From Pseudomonas yamanorum (GTDB lineage: Bacteria > Pseudomonadota > Gammaproteobacteria > Pseudomonadales > Pseudomonadaceae): 64,000 nucleotides of DNA. Under the pieces are notes generated by a model. The model saw only the letters and a program-made list of their open reading frames with translations, was not told the origin of the DNA and ran no database searches. This document shows, in pieces, positions 16,217 to 25,044 of this stretch. Each line of letters begins with the position of its first letter. Positions within the stretch are counted from its first letter, which is position 1. The DNA lies in assembly GCF_900105735.1 (NCBI RefSeq), contig NZ_LT629793.1, positions 6,076,001 to 6,140,000 of the forward strand, read 5' to 3'. A program made the position numbers and the translations under genes.

Positions 16217-16367
16217 CCTTTTACCCAGGAAATTGAGCCGCCCGCCACTCGGCGGCGGCCCGTTGTGCATTGAAACTCTATATATATGACGCTTGCAGCT
16301 AGGTCTGCGCCGTGGTTTTTTGCTAAGGTGTTCAGCAACCTATAAGACCATATCGCGAGGTGTCTGC

Positions 16368-17009
16368 TTGATTAGGGTGCTAGTAGTCGATGACCATGAT
16401 CTCGTTCGTACAGGCATTACACGAATGCTGGCTGACATCGATGGCCTGCAAGTAGTCGGCCAGGCCGAGTCAGGGGAGGAATCCCTGATCAAGGCCCGGG
16501 AGTTGAAGCCCGATGTGGTTTTGATGGACGTCAAGATGCCTGGGATCGGCGGTCTTGGCGCCACTACAAAGTTGTTGCGCAGCCATCCGGATATCAAAGT
16601 CGTGGTAGTGACCGTGTGTGAGGAAGATCCTTTTCCTACACGGCTGCTACAAGCGGGCGCGGCTGGCTATCTGACAAAAGGCGCGGGATTGGCGGAAATG
16701 GTCCAGGCCATTCGCCTGGTATTTGCCGGCCAACGCTACATCAGCCCGCAGATTGCCCAGCAGCTGGCGATCAAGTCGTTCCAGCCCACCAGCGACTCGC
16801 CGTTCGATGCGCTGTCGGAGCGGGAAATCCAGATCGCCCTGATGATTGTCGGCTGTCAAAAAGTCCAGTCGATCTCCGACAAGCTGTGCCTGTCGCCGAA
16901 AACCGTGAACACCTACCGTTATCGGATTTTCGAAAAGCTTTCCATCAGCAGTGATGTTGAACTGACCCTGCTGGCGGTACGCCACGGCATGGTAGACGCC
17001 AGCGCCTGA
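16368..17009 (+). CDS. gacA: response regulator GacA (UvrY family)
   Basis: A 213-residue NarL/FixJ-type regulator. The receiver domain has the acidic pair DD at residues 8-9 and phospho-acceptor Asp54 in [10 protein letters not shown]. The C-terminal LuxR helix-turn-helix contains [20 protein letters not shown]. The sequence is recognisable as GacA, which with the GacS sensor activates small RNAs that relieve RsmA/RsmE repression of secondary metabolism and biofilm genes. The start is taken as TTG at 16368 (N-terminus [11 protein letters not shown]), with GAGG 8 bases upstream; TTG starts are normal for gacA in Pseudomonas. uvrC begins one base after the stop, the conserved gacA-uvrC arrangement. 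Confidence 0.97.
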   Translation: MIRVLVVDDHDLVRTGITRMLADIDGLQVVGQAESGEESLIKARELKPDVVLMDVKMPGIGGLGATTKLLRSHPDIKVVVVTVCEEDPFPTRLLQAGAAGYLTKGAGLAEMVQAIRLVFAGQRYISPQIAQQLAIKSFQPTSDSPFDALSEREIQIALMIVGCQKVQSISDKLCLSPKTVNTYRYRIFEKLSISSDVELTLLAVRHGMVDASA

Positions 17010-17010
17010 A

Positions 17011-18849
17011 ATGACAGCTCCTGAAATAAAGGTCCAATTCGATCCGAGTGCGTTCCTTGCAACCTGCAGTGGCCGTCCCGGCGTGTATCGCATGTTCGAC
17101 AGCGAAGCGCGCCTGCTCTACGTTGGTAAAGCCAAGAACCTGAAGAGCCGCCTGGCGAGTTACTTCCGCAAGACCGGCCTGGCAACGAAGACGGCGGCAC
17201 TGGTGGCGCGTATCGCCCAGGTGGAAACCACCATCACCGCCAATGAAACCGAGGCGCTGCTCCTTGAGCAGACGCTGATCAAGGAATGGCGGCCGCCCTA
17301 CAACATCCTGCTGCGTGACGATAAGTCCTACCCGTACGTGTTTCTCTCGGACGGCGACTTCCCACGCCTGAGCATCCATCGCGGTGCCAAGAAGCAGAAG
17401 GGCAAGTACTTCGGGCCTTACCCCAGCGCCGGCGCCATTCGCGAAAGCCTGAGTCTGCTGCAAAAGGCATTTTTCGTTCGCCAGTGCGAAGACAGTTTCT
17501 ACAAGAACCGCAACCGTCCGTGCCTGCAGTACCAGATCAAACGCTGCAAGGCGCCATGCGTAGGCCTGGTTGAGCCGGCGGAATACGCCGAGGACGTGCG
17601 CCATTCGGTGATGTTCCTCGAAGGCCGCAGCAACGCCCTGGCCGATGAACTGTCCGGCGCCATGGAGCAAGCGGCGAGCACCCTGGATTTCGAGCGCGCC
17701 GCCGAACTGCGCGACCAGATCTCCCTGCTGCGCCGCGTGCAGGACCAGCAGAGCATGGAAGGCGGCACCGGTGACGTCGACGTCATCGCCGCCTTCGTCA
17801 ACCCGGGCGGTGCTTGTGTGCACCTGATCAGCGTGCGCGGCGGCCGGGTGCTGGGCAGCAAGAACTTCTTCCCCCAGACCGGTATAGAAGAGGAGGTCGC
17901 CGAAGTCATGGCGGCGTTCCTTGGCCAGTACTACGTCAGCAGCCCCGAGCGCGACCTGCCGAGTGAACTGATCGTCAACGTGGTGCACGAGGACTTCCCG
18001 GCGCTGATCGAAGCGATTCACGAATTGCGCGGCCGCGAGCTGGACATCAGCCACCGCGTACGCGGCACCCGGGCCCGCTGGCAGCAACTGGCCGTGACCA
18101 ATGCCGAACAGGCCCTGGGCGCACGTCTGGCCAACCGCCAGCACGTCGCCGCACGGTTTGACGCTTTGGCCGAAGTCCTCAACCTTGACGAGCCGCCCCA
18201 GCGCCTCGAGTGCTACGACATCAGCCATTCCAGCGGCGAAGCCACCGTGGCCTCCTGCGTGGTGTTCGGGCCTGAAGGACCGATCAAGTCCGACTACCGG
18301 CGCTACAACATCGAAGGCGTCACCCCGGGCGATGACTACGCCGCCATGCACCAGGCCCTGACCCGCCGCTTCAGCAAACTGAAGGACGGCGAGGGCAAGC
18401 TGCCGGACATCCTGTTGGTGGACGGTGGCAAGGGCCAGCTGTCCATGGCCCGCGACGTGCTCAATGAACTGGCGGTGCCCGACCTGATCCTGCTCGGCGT
18501 GGCCAAGGGGGCCACCCGCAAGGCCGGTTTTGAAACCTTGTACTTGAATGATGCCGCCCATGAGTTCACTTTGAAGGGCGACTCCCCGGCGCTGCATCTT
18601 ATCCAGCAGATCCGCGACGAAGCCCACCGTTTCGCCATCACCGGCCACCGTGCCCGACGTGGCAAGACCCGGCGTACCTCAACCCTGGAAGGGGTGGCGG
18701 GGGTCGGGCCAACGCGGCGGCGGGACTTGTTAAAACATTTTGGTGGCTTGCAGGAGCTGTCCCGTGCCAGCATCGAAGAAATAGCCAAAGCTCCCGGTAT
18801 CAGTAAAAAGCTCGCAGAGTTGATTTATGCAAATCTGCACAGCGAGTAG
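17011..18849 (+). CDS. uvrC: excinuclease ABC subunit UvrC
   Basis: A 612-residue nuclease subunit of nucleotide excision repair. An N-terminal GIY-YIG domain ([20 protein letters not shown]) makes the 3' incision. A UVR domain around residues 205-240 binds UvrB. The UvrC RNase-H-like domain ([20 protein letters not shown] to [10 protein letters not shown]) makes the 5' incision. Helix-hairpin-helix motifs lie at the C-terminus ([20 protein letters not shown]). It is tightly linked to gacA upstream and pgsA downstream, and all domains look complete. Confidence 0.98.
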   Translation: MTAPEIKVQFDPSAFLATCSGRPGVYRMFDSEARLLYVGKAKNLKSRLASYFRKTGLATKTAALVARIAQVETTITANETEALLLEQTLIKEWRPPYNILLRDDKSYPYVFLSDGDFPRLSIHRGAKKQKGKYFGPYPSAGAIRESLSLLQKAFFVRQCEDSFYKNRNRPCLQYQIKRCKAPCVGLVEPAEYAEDVRHSVMFLEGRSNALADELSGAMEQAASTLDFERAAELRDQISLLRRVQDQQSMEGGTGDVDVIAAFVNPGGACVHLISVRGGRVLGSKNFFPQTGIEEEVAEVMAAFLGQYYVSSPERDLPSELIVNVVHEDFPALIEAIHELRGRELDISHRVRGTRARWQQLAVTNAEQALGARLANRQHVAARFDALAEVLNLDEPPQRLECYDISHSSGEATVASCVVFGPEGPIKSDYRRYNIEGVTPGDDYAAMHQALTRRFSKLKDGEGKLPDILLVDGGKGQLSMARDVLNELAVPDLILLGVAKGATRKAGFETLYLNDAAHEFTLKGDSPALHLIQQIRDEAHRFAITGHRARRGKTRRTSTLEGVAGVGPTRRRDLLKHFGGLQELSRASIEEIAKAPGISKKLAELIYANLHSE

Positions 18850-18881
18850 AATGCCTTCTCACCTCGTAGCCAGTTGTGCCG

Positions 18882-19442
18882 ATGAATATCCCTAATCTGA
18901 TCACCGTACTACGCGTCCTGCTCATTCCGATTTTCATTTTGCTGTTTTACCTGCCGTACGAATGGAGTTACATGGCATCCAGTTCGGTCTTCGCCTTCGC
19001 GGCTGCCACCGACTGGCTGGACGGCTACCTGGCCCGCCGCCTGGAGCAGAGCACGCCGTTTGGCGCGTTCCTGGACCCGGTGGCTGACAAACTGATGGTA
19101 GCCGTCGCCCTGGTGCTGCTGGTGCAGGAACACGGCAACCTCTGGCTGACCTTGCCGGCGGCGGTGATCATCGGTCGCGAGATCGTCGTCTCGGCCCTGC
19201 GGGAATGGATGGCCGAAATCGGCGCCCGTGCCCACGTGGCCGTGTCCAACATGGGCAAATGGAAAACCGCGGCGCAGATGCTTGCCCTGGTGATCCTGCT
19301 GGCCAACCCGTCGGATTTCTCCTTCTGGGTATTGCTGGGCTACGCCTTGCTGCTGATCGCCGCGGGCCTGACCTTGTGGTCCATGCTGCAATATTTGCGC
19401 GCCGCCTGGCCGCATCTGCGCACTGAGGTTGAAAAGAAATAA
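18882..19442 (+). CDS. pgsA: CDP-diacylglycerol-glycerol-3-phosphate 3-phosphatidyltransferase
   Basis: A 186-residue integral membrane enzyme that makes phosphatidylglycerol phosphate. The CDP-alcohol phosphatidyltransferase signature is complete: [10 protein letters not shown], then [11 protein letters not shown] after the spacer, with all the metal-binding Asp residues. About five or six hydrophobic helices are visible. The ATG at 18882 gives N-terminus [16 protein letters not shown], typical of PgsA. It follows uvrC by 32 bases and precedes tRNA-Gly, a conserved pseudomonad order. Confidence 0.97.
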   Translation: MNIPNLITVLRVLLIPIFILLFYLPYEWSYMASSSVFAFAAATDWLDGYLARRLEQSTPFGAFLDPVADKLMVAVALVLLVQEHGNLWLTLPAAVIIGREIVVSALREWMAEIGARAHVAVSNMGKWKTAAQMLALVILLANPSDFSFWVLLGYALLLIAAGLTLWSMLQYLRAAWPHLRTEVEKK

Positions 19443-19462
19443 AACTTTTTTGAATCAAGGGG

Positions 19463-19490
19463 TTGACGGGTGATGAGGATTCTATAGAAT
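19463..19490 (+). promoter_or_regulatory. sigma-70 promoter of tRNA-Gly
   Basis: TTGACG (19463-19468) and TAGAAT (19485-19490) are separated by 16 bases, with the predicted start about 9 bases before the mature tRNA. TATAGA two bases upstream is an alternative -10 but would leave a 14-base spacer. Confidence 0.7.
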
Positions 19491-19505
19491 GCGCATCACC
19501 AAGAC

Positions 19506-19581
<76 letters not shown>

Positions 19582-19593
19582 AACACAAAGAAG

Positions 19594-19621
19594 AAGCCAC
19601 TCTAACGAGTGGCTTTTTTTT
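19594..19621 (+). terminator. intrinsic terminator of tRNA-Gly
   Basis: A 9-bp perfect stem AAGCCACTC/GAGTGGCTT with loop TAAC is followed by a run of eight T, 12 bases after the tRNA 3' end. Confidence 0.93.
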
Positions 19622-19639
19622 GCCTGTGATTTATGCAAT

Positions 19640-19665
19640 AGACGCTTCGGCGTCTTTTTCTTTTC
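19640..19665 (+). terminator. second intrinsic terminator downstream of tRNA-Gly
   Basis: AGACGC-TTCG-GCGTCT, a 6-bp stem with a stable UUCG tetraloop, is followed by TTTTCTTTTC. It backs up the terminator 20 bases upstream. I see no gene between this and the small minus-strand ORF ending at 19852. Confidence 0.9.
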
Positions 19666-19851
19666 TACGGAAAACTACCGAAATCCAGGGACTTGTCACT
19701 TATGGTGACTGAGGCCGGCAGGACGGCTTGAATGACAGCTCACAACTGCCCTCGTCGTACGTGATCAGGATCCAGGAGCTAAAAGCGCTCGTGGGGAGTG
19801 AGTTGTTTGGCGTTTGACGGGGTGGCGACACTCAGGCCACGTGTGATCACG

Positions 19852-20076
19852 CTAACCAGCGAGCATCCCGTAATCCCGGATGGCCATTTCTTTCGAAAGC
19901 CTGCGCAGGAATTCCGCCTCGCTTTGCAGCAGCGTGATCATATTCAGGACATTATTGGCTTCGGCCGCTGTCAATCTGCGCAACAGGCTCAGCAAGTCAA
20001 TCGCGCAGGCTTCGTTGATGGACGCTGACTCGATCAGCCTGAGTTGCCGTCTTTGAATCTCGTGCAAAGGATCCAT
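19852..20076 (-). CDS. small hypothetical protein (74 aa)
   Basis: The 74 residues are largely helical, with leucine-rich segments (IDLLSLLRRLTAAEANNVLNM) and no membrane segment or known motif. It lies 108 bases downstream of the hybrid histidine kinase on the same strand and may be co-transcribed with it. It does not resemble a receiver or phosphotransfer domain. The start is the first ATG (MDPLHEIQ). Whether it is a connector for the kinase system or an unrelated orphan cannot be told. Confidence 0.5.
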   Translation of the reverse strand: MDPLHEIQRRQLRLIESASINEACAIDLLSLLRRLTAAEANNVLNMITLLQSEAEFLRRLSKEMAIRDYGMLAG

Positions 20077-20184
20077 CAGTCAAACCTTGGGTGCGGTTGA
20101 GTTTGTCGTCAGATGACACGGCCGATTTTCAGGCGCGAGAGCGGGGGATCCAATCAGACTGCTCTGAAATCACAGGCACGAATC

Positions 20185-22602
20185 TCAATCCAGCGGAGGA
20201 GGAGCGGTATACTCGGAAACAGGGTGACTGAACGTAGTGGTGCGGAACTCGTGAATCAGCGCCTGCAAGGTCGTGAGGTAGCTTGGGTCGCTCCACGGCG
20301 TGGCCGCTCTGAGCAGGACCTCCAACTGCCCCGATTCACGGGCCACCGCTGTCCACTCGATGCTGCGTGCAGCACCGTGAAGACGGTGGGTGGCGTGCAG
20401 GGCAGGCTCCAGTCTCTGTAGCACCATACCTTCAAGCAGCGCCTGTAGATCCCGCTCCAACGCTTCACGGATCTGTTGGTGGTCCACGGTGTACCGGTGG
20501 GCGAAGGGTTGTGGCAGTAACGTCAGCGTTACGCCGCACCATAACTCGATGGCATCCTGTAATTTTCCGAGGCCGATCGGCTTACTGAGGATGCCATCCA
20601 TGCCCGCATCAAAACAGCGTGCGACGTGCTCGTTGCCTGTAGAGGCGGATATCGCAATGATGGGGCAACGCGTTTGTGCGGCATCCTGTTCGATCATGCG
20701 GAACAGACGGGTCAGCGAATAGCCGTCCTGGTCTGGCAAGTCGCAGTCCATCAAGATCAGGTCGTAGGTGCCTTGTTCAAAGCAGTCCACGGCCTGGGCA
20801 CCATCTCTGGCGATCACCGCGGTGCAGCCGAAGCCTTCGATCTGTGCCCGCAATACGGCCTGGTTGGCGACGGTGTCCTCCACTACCAGAACGCGCAAGG
20901 CCTTTGGTGAGGATGCCGCTGACCAGCTTGTAGCGGGGAGTACGGTTTCAGCCTCCGTCGAATCGGGCGGCGCCAACTCCGCGGTCAACGACAATTCAAC
21001 GCGCGTTCCGTTGCCCAGCGAACTGTCCAGCGTGAGGGTGCCGCCCATGAGTTTGAGTAAGTCGCGACAGATGACCAGCCCCAGGCCTGTGCCACCGGAG
21101 CGCTTATAGGATTGTGCTGCCTGGCTGTAAGGCTGGAACAGGCGAGCCTGGCTTTCCGGGCTCAGACCGATACCGGTATCGGTGACGGTCAAGCGCAGCT
21201 GCTTGTTGCGCGATGAAGGCAGGTCACTGATCACATAGGCAACTTCCACGCCACCGATTTCGGTGAACTTGATCGCATTGGATAGCAGGTTGTGCAGCAC
21301 TTGCCCAATGCGGGTGCTGTCGAGCATCAACAGCGGCAGGTGGGATTCGCCATCGGTGCTGATCGATAGATGTTTCTCCTGGGCCCGCAAGCGATGCAGG
21401 TCAACGACGTTATGCACCAGGGTGTAGATGTTCACCGGCTCGTAGTCGAGTCTGACCTGTCCGGCATCAAGCTTGGAAATATCCAGTACGTCATTGAGCA
21501 GCCTCAATAACGACTGAGCGCCGTGGTTGGCCAAGTCGGCAAAGTGCTGTTGCTGCTTGTCCAGTGGCGTGTTGCGCAGCAGTTCGACGGCAGCCACCAC
21601 CGCGTTCATCGGCGAGCGGATTTCATGGCTCATTACGGCCAGGAACATCGCCTTTTCCCGTTCGTTGCGCTCGGCGCGCTGACGCATGCGCTGGGTTTGG
21701 TAAATCGTGATGAGCAATAGCACTACCACCAGGACAATTAACGCGATCTCGTGAGGGTAGTGGGATACGACTTCCCTGAGCGGCAGTTCCTGGGTGGCAT
21801 GTTCGCGCAGCCAGTTAGCGTGCAGGACGCGAACTTCGTCAGGGGTGACCGAGTCCAGCGTCTTCTGGATGATTGAGTGCAGTAAAGGCTCGTTTTTTCG
21901 AGTACCCATGCCAATTTGCGATGCCATACCGGTGAGCACCCCGGATATCTGCAGCTGGCCCTGGAACTGTCGATAGAGGAACGGCAGCAGATAGGCTTCG
22001 GTGGCAACCGCAGCGTCAGCGGTTCCTTCGGCAACTTGCTGCAGCATCGCCATGGCGCTGCCGCCGATGATCAGTTTCGCCCCAGGTGCCTTCGTCGCGA
22101 GAAAATCACTGTAGCGGTCGAAGTAGGGCAGGGTCACGGTCAACCGGTCCAGCTGTTCGGCCTCGAAAAGAGGCGGGCGCCCGGTGCGGGTGATGATGAC
22201 CGTGGTGGTATTCAAATAGGCTGAAGTCAGCAGCAGCCGAGGATTTTTACCTCCGGGCCCATTAAGCCTGACAGTGGAGATAAGGTCTGCCTTACCGGTC
22301 ATCAGCAGCTCTATGCGATCCTGGATCGAGTGAGCGGAAACGTAGTCGATCTTCATGCCGGTCTTGTGGGCAATCAGCTGCAAGTATTCAGCTGACAGCC
22401 CCTTGAGGCGGCCGTTCTCCACGTATTCGATTGGAGAAAGACTGCCCACTGCGGCGACACGCAATACCGGATGATGTTCGATCCAGACTCTTTCCTCGAC
22501 GCTTAAATCAGGTCCGGGAGGCCGCGCGCCGGCGTTAGCCCATGTTGCGGCCATTAACAGGCACAGGCTGGTGCCCCAACGAACGCGGTTCCTGGTCATC
22601 AT
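20185..22602 (-). CDS. hybrid sensor histidine kinase with periplasmic solute-binding domain (BvgS/EvgS-like)
   Basis: An 805-residue multidomain kinase. Order: signal peptide (LCLLMAATWANAGA); one periplasmic SBP_bac_3 (Venus flytrap) domain, about residues 45-270; a membrane helix (EIALIVLVVVLLLITIYQ) near 285-302; HisKA with His326 in VMSHEIRSPMNA; HATPase_c with TDTGIGLSPE and GGTGLGLVIC; a receiver domain with Asp619 in LILMDCDLPDQDG; and a C-terminal Hpt-like domain with His739 in HRLHGAARS. It thus carries a full phosphorelay to the regulator encoded 2 bases upstream. BvgS usually has two flytraps and a PAS domain; here I see one flytrap and no PAS. The ligand is unknown. Confidence 0.93.
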   Translation of the reverse strand: MMTRNRVRWGTSLCLLMAATWANAGARPPGPDLSVEERVWIEHHPVLRVAAVGSLSPIEYVENGRLKGLSAEYLQLIAHKTGMKIDYVSAHSIQDRIELLMTGKADLISTVRLNGPGGKNPRLLLTSAYLNTTTVIITRTGRPPLFEAEQLDRLTVTLPYFDRYSDFLATKAPGAKLIIGGSAMAMLQQVAEGTADAAVATEAYLLPFLYRQFQGQLQISGVLTGMASQIGMGTRKNEPLLHSIIQKTLDSVTPDEVRVLHANWLREHATQELPLREVVSHYPHEIALIVLVVVLLLITIYQTQRMRQRAERNEREKAMFLAVMSHEIRSPMNAVVAAVELLRNTPLDKQQQHFADLANHGAQSLLRLLNDVLDISKLDAGQVRLDYEPVNIYTLVHNVVDLHRLRAQEKHLSISTDGESHLPLLMLDSTRIGQVLHNLLSNAIKFTEIGGVEVAYVISDLPSSRNKQLRLTVTDTGIGLSPESQARLFQPYSQAAQSYKRSGGTGLGLVICRDLLKLMGGTLTLDSSLGNGTRVELSLTAELAPPDSTEAETVLPATSWSAASSPKALRVLVVEDTVANQAVLRAQIEGFGCTAVIARDGAQAVDCFEQGTYDLILMDCDLPDQDGYSLTRLFRMIEQDAAQTRCPIIAISASTGNEHVARCFDAGMDGILSKPIGLGKLQDAIELWCGVTLTLLPQPFAHRYTVDHQQIREALERDLQALLEGMVLQRLEPALHATHRLHGAARSIEWTAVARESGQLEVLLRAATPWSDPSYLTTLQALIHEFRTTTFSHPVSEYTAPPPLD

Positions 22603-22604
22603 GT

Positions 22605-23264
22605 CTAGTCCAGGGTTTTCATGATCTTGAACAAACCGTTATTGGAGGTGACCCCAAGCTTGCGAAAAGCCGTGGCCTTTTGCGTACTGATGGTCTTGAT
22701 ACTGCGATTGAACTTCTCGGCGATCTCCGTCACGGTCATGCCTTCCAGATAGCAGCGGATCACTTCCTGCTCACGTGCCGACAATGCCGCTCGCTGCAAG
22801 GCGTTGTCGCTGATAGGCGTTTGCGTCGACTCGCCGGGCCTGGCTGCGTCGGCCACCTGGTAAGACATATCGGCACTCAGGTAAATGGCGCCCGAAGCAA
22901 CGGTACGAATCGCCTTCACCAGGCTTCCCAGTCCCTCATCTTTGCCTACAAAACCGCGCGCTCCTACACGCAAGGCAAGCGAAACGGTAGCCGACTCATG
23001 ATGGCTTGATAGCACCAGAATACGACAGTCAGGGAAGCGGCTTCGCAAGGCGCGAATCAGGGAGACGCCGTCGAGTTCATCCCGTCCCAGAGCAAAGTCC
23101 AGCAGCAAGACGTTGGCGGGCATCGTCGCCATGCCGCGTATCAGTTCGCGACTGGTTTCATAGACGCCAACAATCTCGATGGATGACTCTTCGGCGAGGT
23201 GGCTGACAAGGCCGTGGCGTACCACTGCATGATCATCAAGGATCGCTATGCGTATGGTTTTCAT
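22605..23264 (-). CDS. NarL/FixJ-type response regulator (BvgA/EvgA-like)
   Basis: A protein of about 219 residues with an N-terminal receiver (ILDDHAVVRHG; phospho-acceptor Asp56 in VLLLDFALG) and a C-terminal LuxR helix-turn-helix (LSAREQEVIRCYLEGMTVTE, then IAEKFNRSIKTISTQK). The stop codon is 2 bases before the ATG of the hybrid kinase, so the two form one phosphorelay. The ATG at 23264 is chosen; a TTG at 23273 is an alternative and neither has a strong RBS. Targets are unknown, but the adhesin genes divergent from this block are the natural candidates. Confidence 0.92.
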   Translation of the reverse strand: MKTIRIAILDDHAVVRHGLVSHLAEESSIEIVGVYETSRELIRGMATMPANVLLLDFALGRDELDGVSLIRALRSRFPDCRILVLSSHHESATVSLALRVGARGFVGKDEGLGSLVKAIRTVASGAIYLSADMSYQVADAARPGESTQTPISDNALQRAALSAREQEVIRCYLEGMTVTEIAEKFNRSIKTISTQKATAFRKLGVTSNNGLFKIMKTLD

Positions 23265-23423
23265 GGATGCCAATGGACACTCGAAAGTAGCCGGATAACT
23301 AATTGATTAAAGACCATCTCTCAATTCGGCTCCAGCAGGGGTGAAGATACCGTTTAACCACGCCGTGATTATTTCAGCACACGCGAGGCGATGTTTGCAG
23401 GAACAATGGACGTAAGCGCATCC

Positions 23424-24728
23424 CTAGGCAGTGATCATGCTCAGGAATACATCGCTCTCCATGGGCCGGGCCAGAGCGAAACCCTGCCCGGTGTTGCAGC
23501 CCAGCCTGCTCAGCAACTCGATGCTTTCGGTATCTTCAATCCCTTCGGTGATCAAGTTGATATTGAACAACTGCGCCAGGCCGACGATCCCCGAGATGAT
23601 TTCTGAAGAGTGGGCAAACTGGCCCACCGCACGCACCAGGGCTCCGTCAATCTTCATCTCGTCGAATGGCATGCGTGACAGCAGGGACAACGTCGCGGCG
23701 CCGGCACCGAAGTCGTCCAGGGACACCGGAAAGCCTTTGGCGCGCAAAGCAGTGATCGAGGCTGAAAGGGCCAGCTCGCTGTCGGGAGCCAAGTCTTCGG
23801 TCAGCTCGATCTTGAGGCGTTTGCAAGGCAACCCCGCCCGATGCATCTTTTGCGCAAGTCTCGTGGCCAGGCCATGGGCGCAGAGCGTGCGTGCCGAAGC
23901 GTTGATAGCGATGGGAATATCAATGCCTGCACGCTTCAACTTGCCCAGGGTGTCGATCACAGTCTTCTCGATAAAGCTGAACAACAACAGATCCAGCCCG
24001 AGCTGGTTGATCATCGGGATCAGGACCGAGGGTGGCACATCCCCATGCCGTGGATGGTGCCAGCGGATCAGGGCTTCCGCGCCGACAATCTCTCGTGTCG
24101 CCAGGTCATATTGGGGCTGGTAGACCACTCTTAATCCTTCGCCGGTGGCGAGGGCCGCCACCACCTCATCGTCATTGAGCAGTTGCTCCAGTTTTTCCTC
24201 ATGTGGACTGCGCGGTGCCGGATGGGCGGTATGCGCCAATTGACTGATCACTGCCAGGAGTTGCTCGGGTTGTTGCTCCACCGCGATCTCTACCCGGATA
24301 CCTGAAGCCCTGGCCAGGCGTGCATGGGAAGCCAGGGCTGCCGTCGAGACGCCATTGAGAGTGTGCGTCCAGCCCTGCTCAAGGCCTGCGGTCAGTACGC
24401 CGGGGGGCAGCGCATGCTCGGATTGTGGCTGTGCGGTCCAGACGATATGCGGAATGCTGTGTAGCAGCCCGGAAGCATTCAGGTCGCTGACACAGCACGG
24501 CAACATCAAGCTGTCGACATGGTCGGCATGAATCTGCGCGACGATGATGTCGACAGGTTGCTTGCGCAAGCGGGTCATCAACTCGCTCAACGAATCGATG
24601 TGTTCGATATGAAAAAGGGGGCTCCCGTTGAGCTGCGTGGCTACGCGGTGGGCGTACTGCTCGTCACTGGCCAGGATGACCAGGCTTTGCAGGGCGTGCT
24701 CGGAGGGAACGATGACGTGGGCTGCCAT
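23424..24728 (-). CDS. EAL-domain cyclic-di-GMP phosphodiesterase with receiver-like N-terminus
   Basis: A protein of about 434 residues. The C-terminal EAL domain (from about residue 190) keeps the metal- and substrate-binding landmarks: EALIRWHH, ELTED, SLDDFGAG, MKIDGALV, EGIED. It therefore looks catalytically competent for c-di-GMP hydrolysis. The N-terminal 130 residues resemble a degenerate receiver (VILASDEQYAHRVATQL), giving a VieA-like layout. An ATG at 24728 is used; an upstream TTG at 24770 adds 14 residues and neither has a clear RBS. It is followed by the response regulator gene on the same strand after 159 bases, linking c-di-GMP turnover to the two-component system and adhesins. 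Confidence 0.88.
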   Translation of the reverse strand: MAAHVIVPSEHALQSLVILASDEQYAHRVATQLNGSPLFHIEHIDSLSELMTRLRKQPVDIIVAQIHADHVDSLMLPCCVSDLNASGLLHSIPHIVWTAQPQSEHALPPGVLTAGLEQGWTHTLNGVSTAALASHARLARASGIRVEIAVEQQPEQLLAVISQLAHTAHPAPRSPHEEKLEQLLNDDEVVAALATGEGLRVVYQPQYDLATREIVGAEALIRWHHPRHGDVPPSVLIPMINQLGLDLLLFSFIEKTVIDTLGKLKRAGIDIPIAINASARTLCAHGLATRLAQKMHRAGLPCKRLKIELTEDLAPDSELALSASITALRAKGFPVSLDDFGAGAATLSLLSRMPFDEMKIDGALVRAVGQFAHSSEIISGIVGLAQLFNINLITEGIEDTESIELLSRLGCNTGQGFALARPMESDVFLSMITA

Positions 24729-24849
24729 CAGCTGATGCTCGGTGGTTGTGGTGAGGTCACATTTGAGCAAAGGCGATGTGAGAGAAATATAAGACTGGGA
24801 CTAAATCGCGGCTGGACCCTGTCTGGGGTCCGGCTTGTGCTGATCCGAA

Positions 24850-24869
24850 ATTTAAGAGCAGTCCGATAT
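24850..24869 (+). promoter_or_regulatory. 20-base element shared by both adhesin upstream regions (copy 1)
   Basis: The sequence ATTTARGAGCAGTCCGATAT occurs here (R = A) 176 bases before the first adhesin start and again at 30227-30246 (R = G) before the second, while the rest of the two upstream regions is dissimilar. In this copy the 3' part belongs to a perfect 12-base palindrome TCCGATATCGGA. It may be a regulator site or a promoter remnant of the gene duplication. Confidence 0.45.
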
Positions 24870-25044
24870 CGGATTTGGCGAGCGCTCTACAGAATTCACC
24901 CCGATTCATGGCGGCTCGCAGCATGTGCGGGCATTACAGAACGAGTGCACGCACGCTGTCGCCGACAGCTGTTGCTCTGCGCTTCAATGCCACTTCGTGA
25001 GGCCTCATACCTGACGATGTGTGTGTGCTACAGGGTGAGTTATT

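Noticed and set aside
16228..16258. GC-rich hairpin (GCCGCC...GGCGGCGGC) between the XRE gene and gacA as a terminator
   Set aside because: The stem has a bulge and no U-tract follows; it may reduce read-through but does not merit a call.
16945..18648. A 567-codon minus-strand frame over uvrC
   Set aside because: It is antisense to a certain uvrC gene and shows no domain or RBS.
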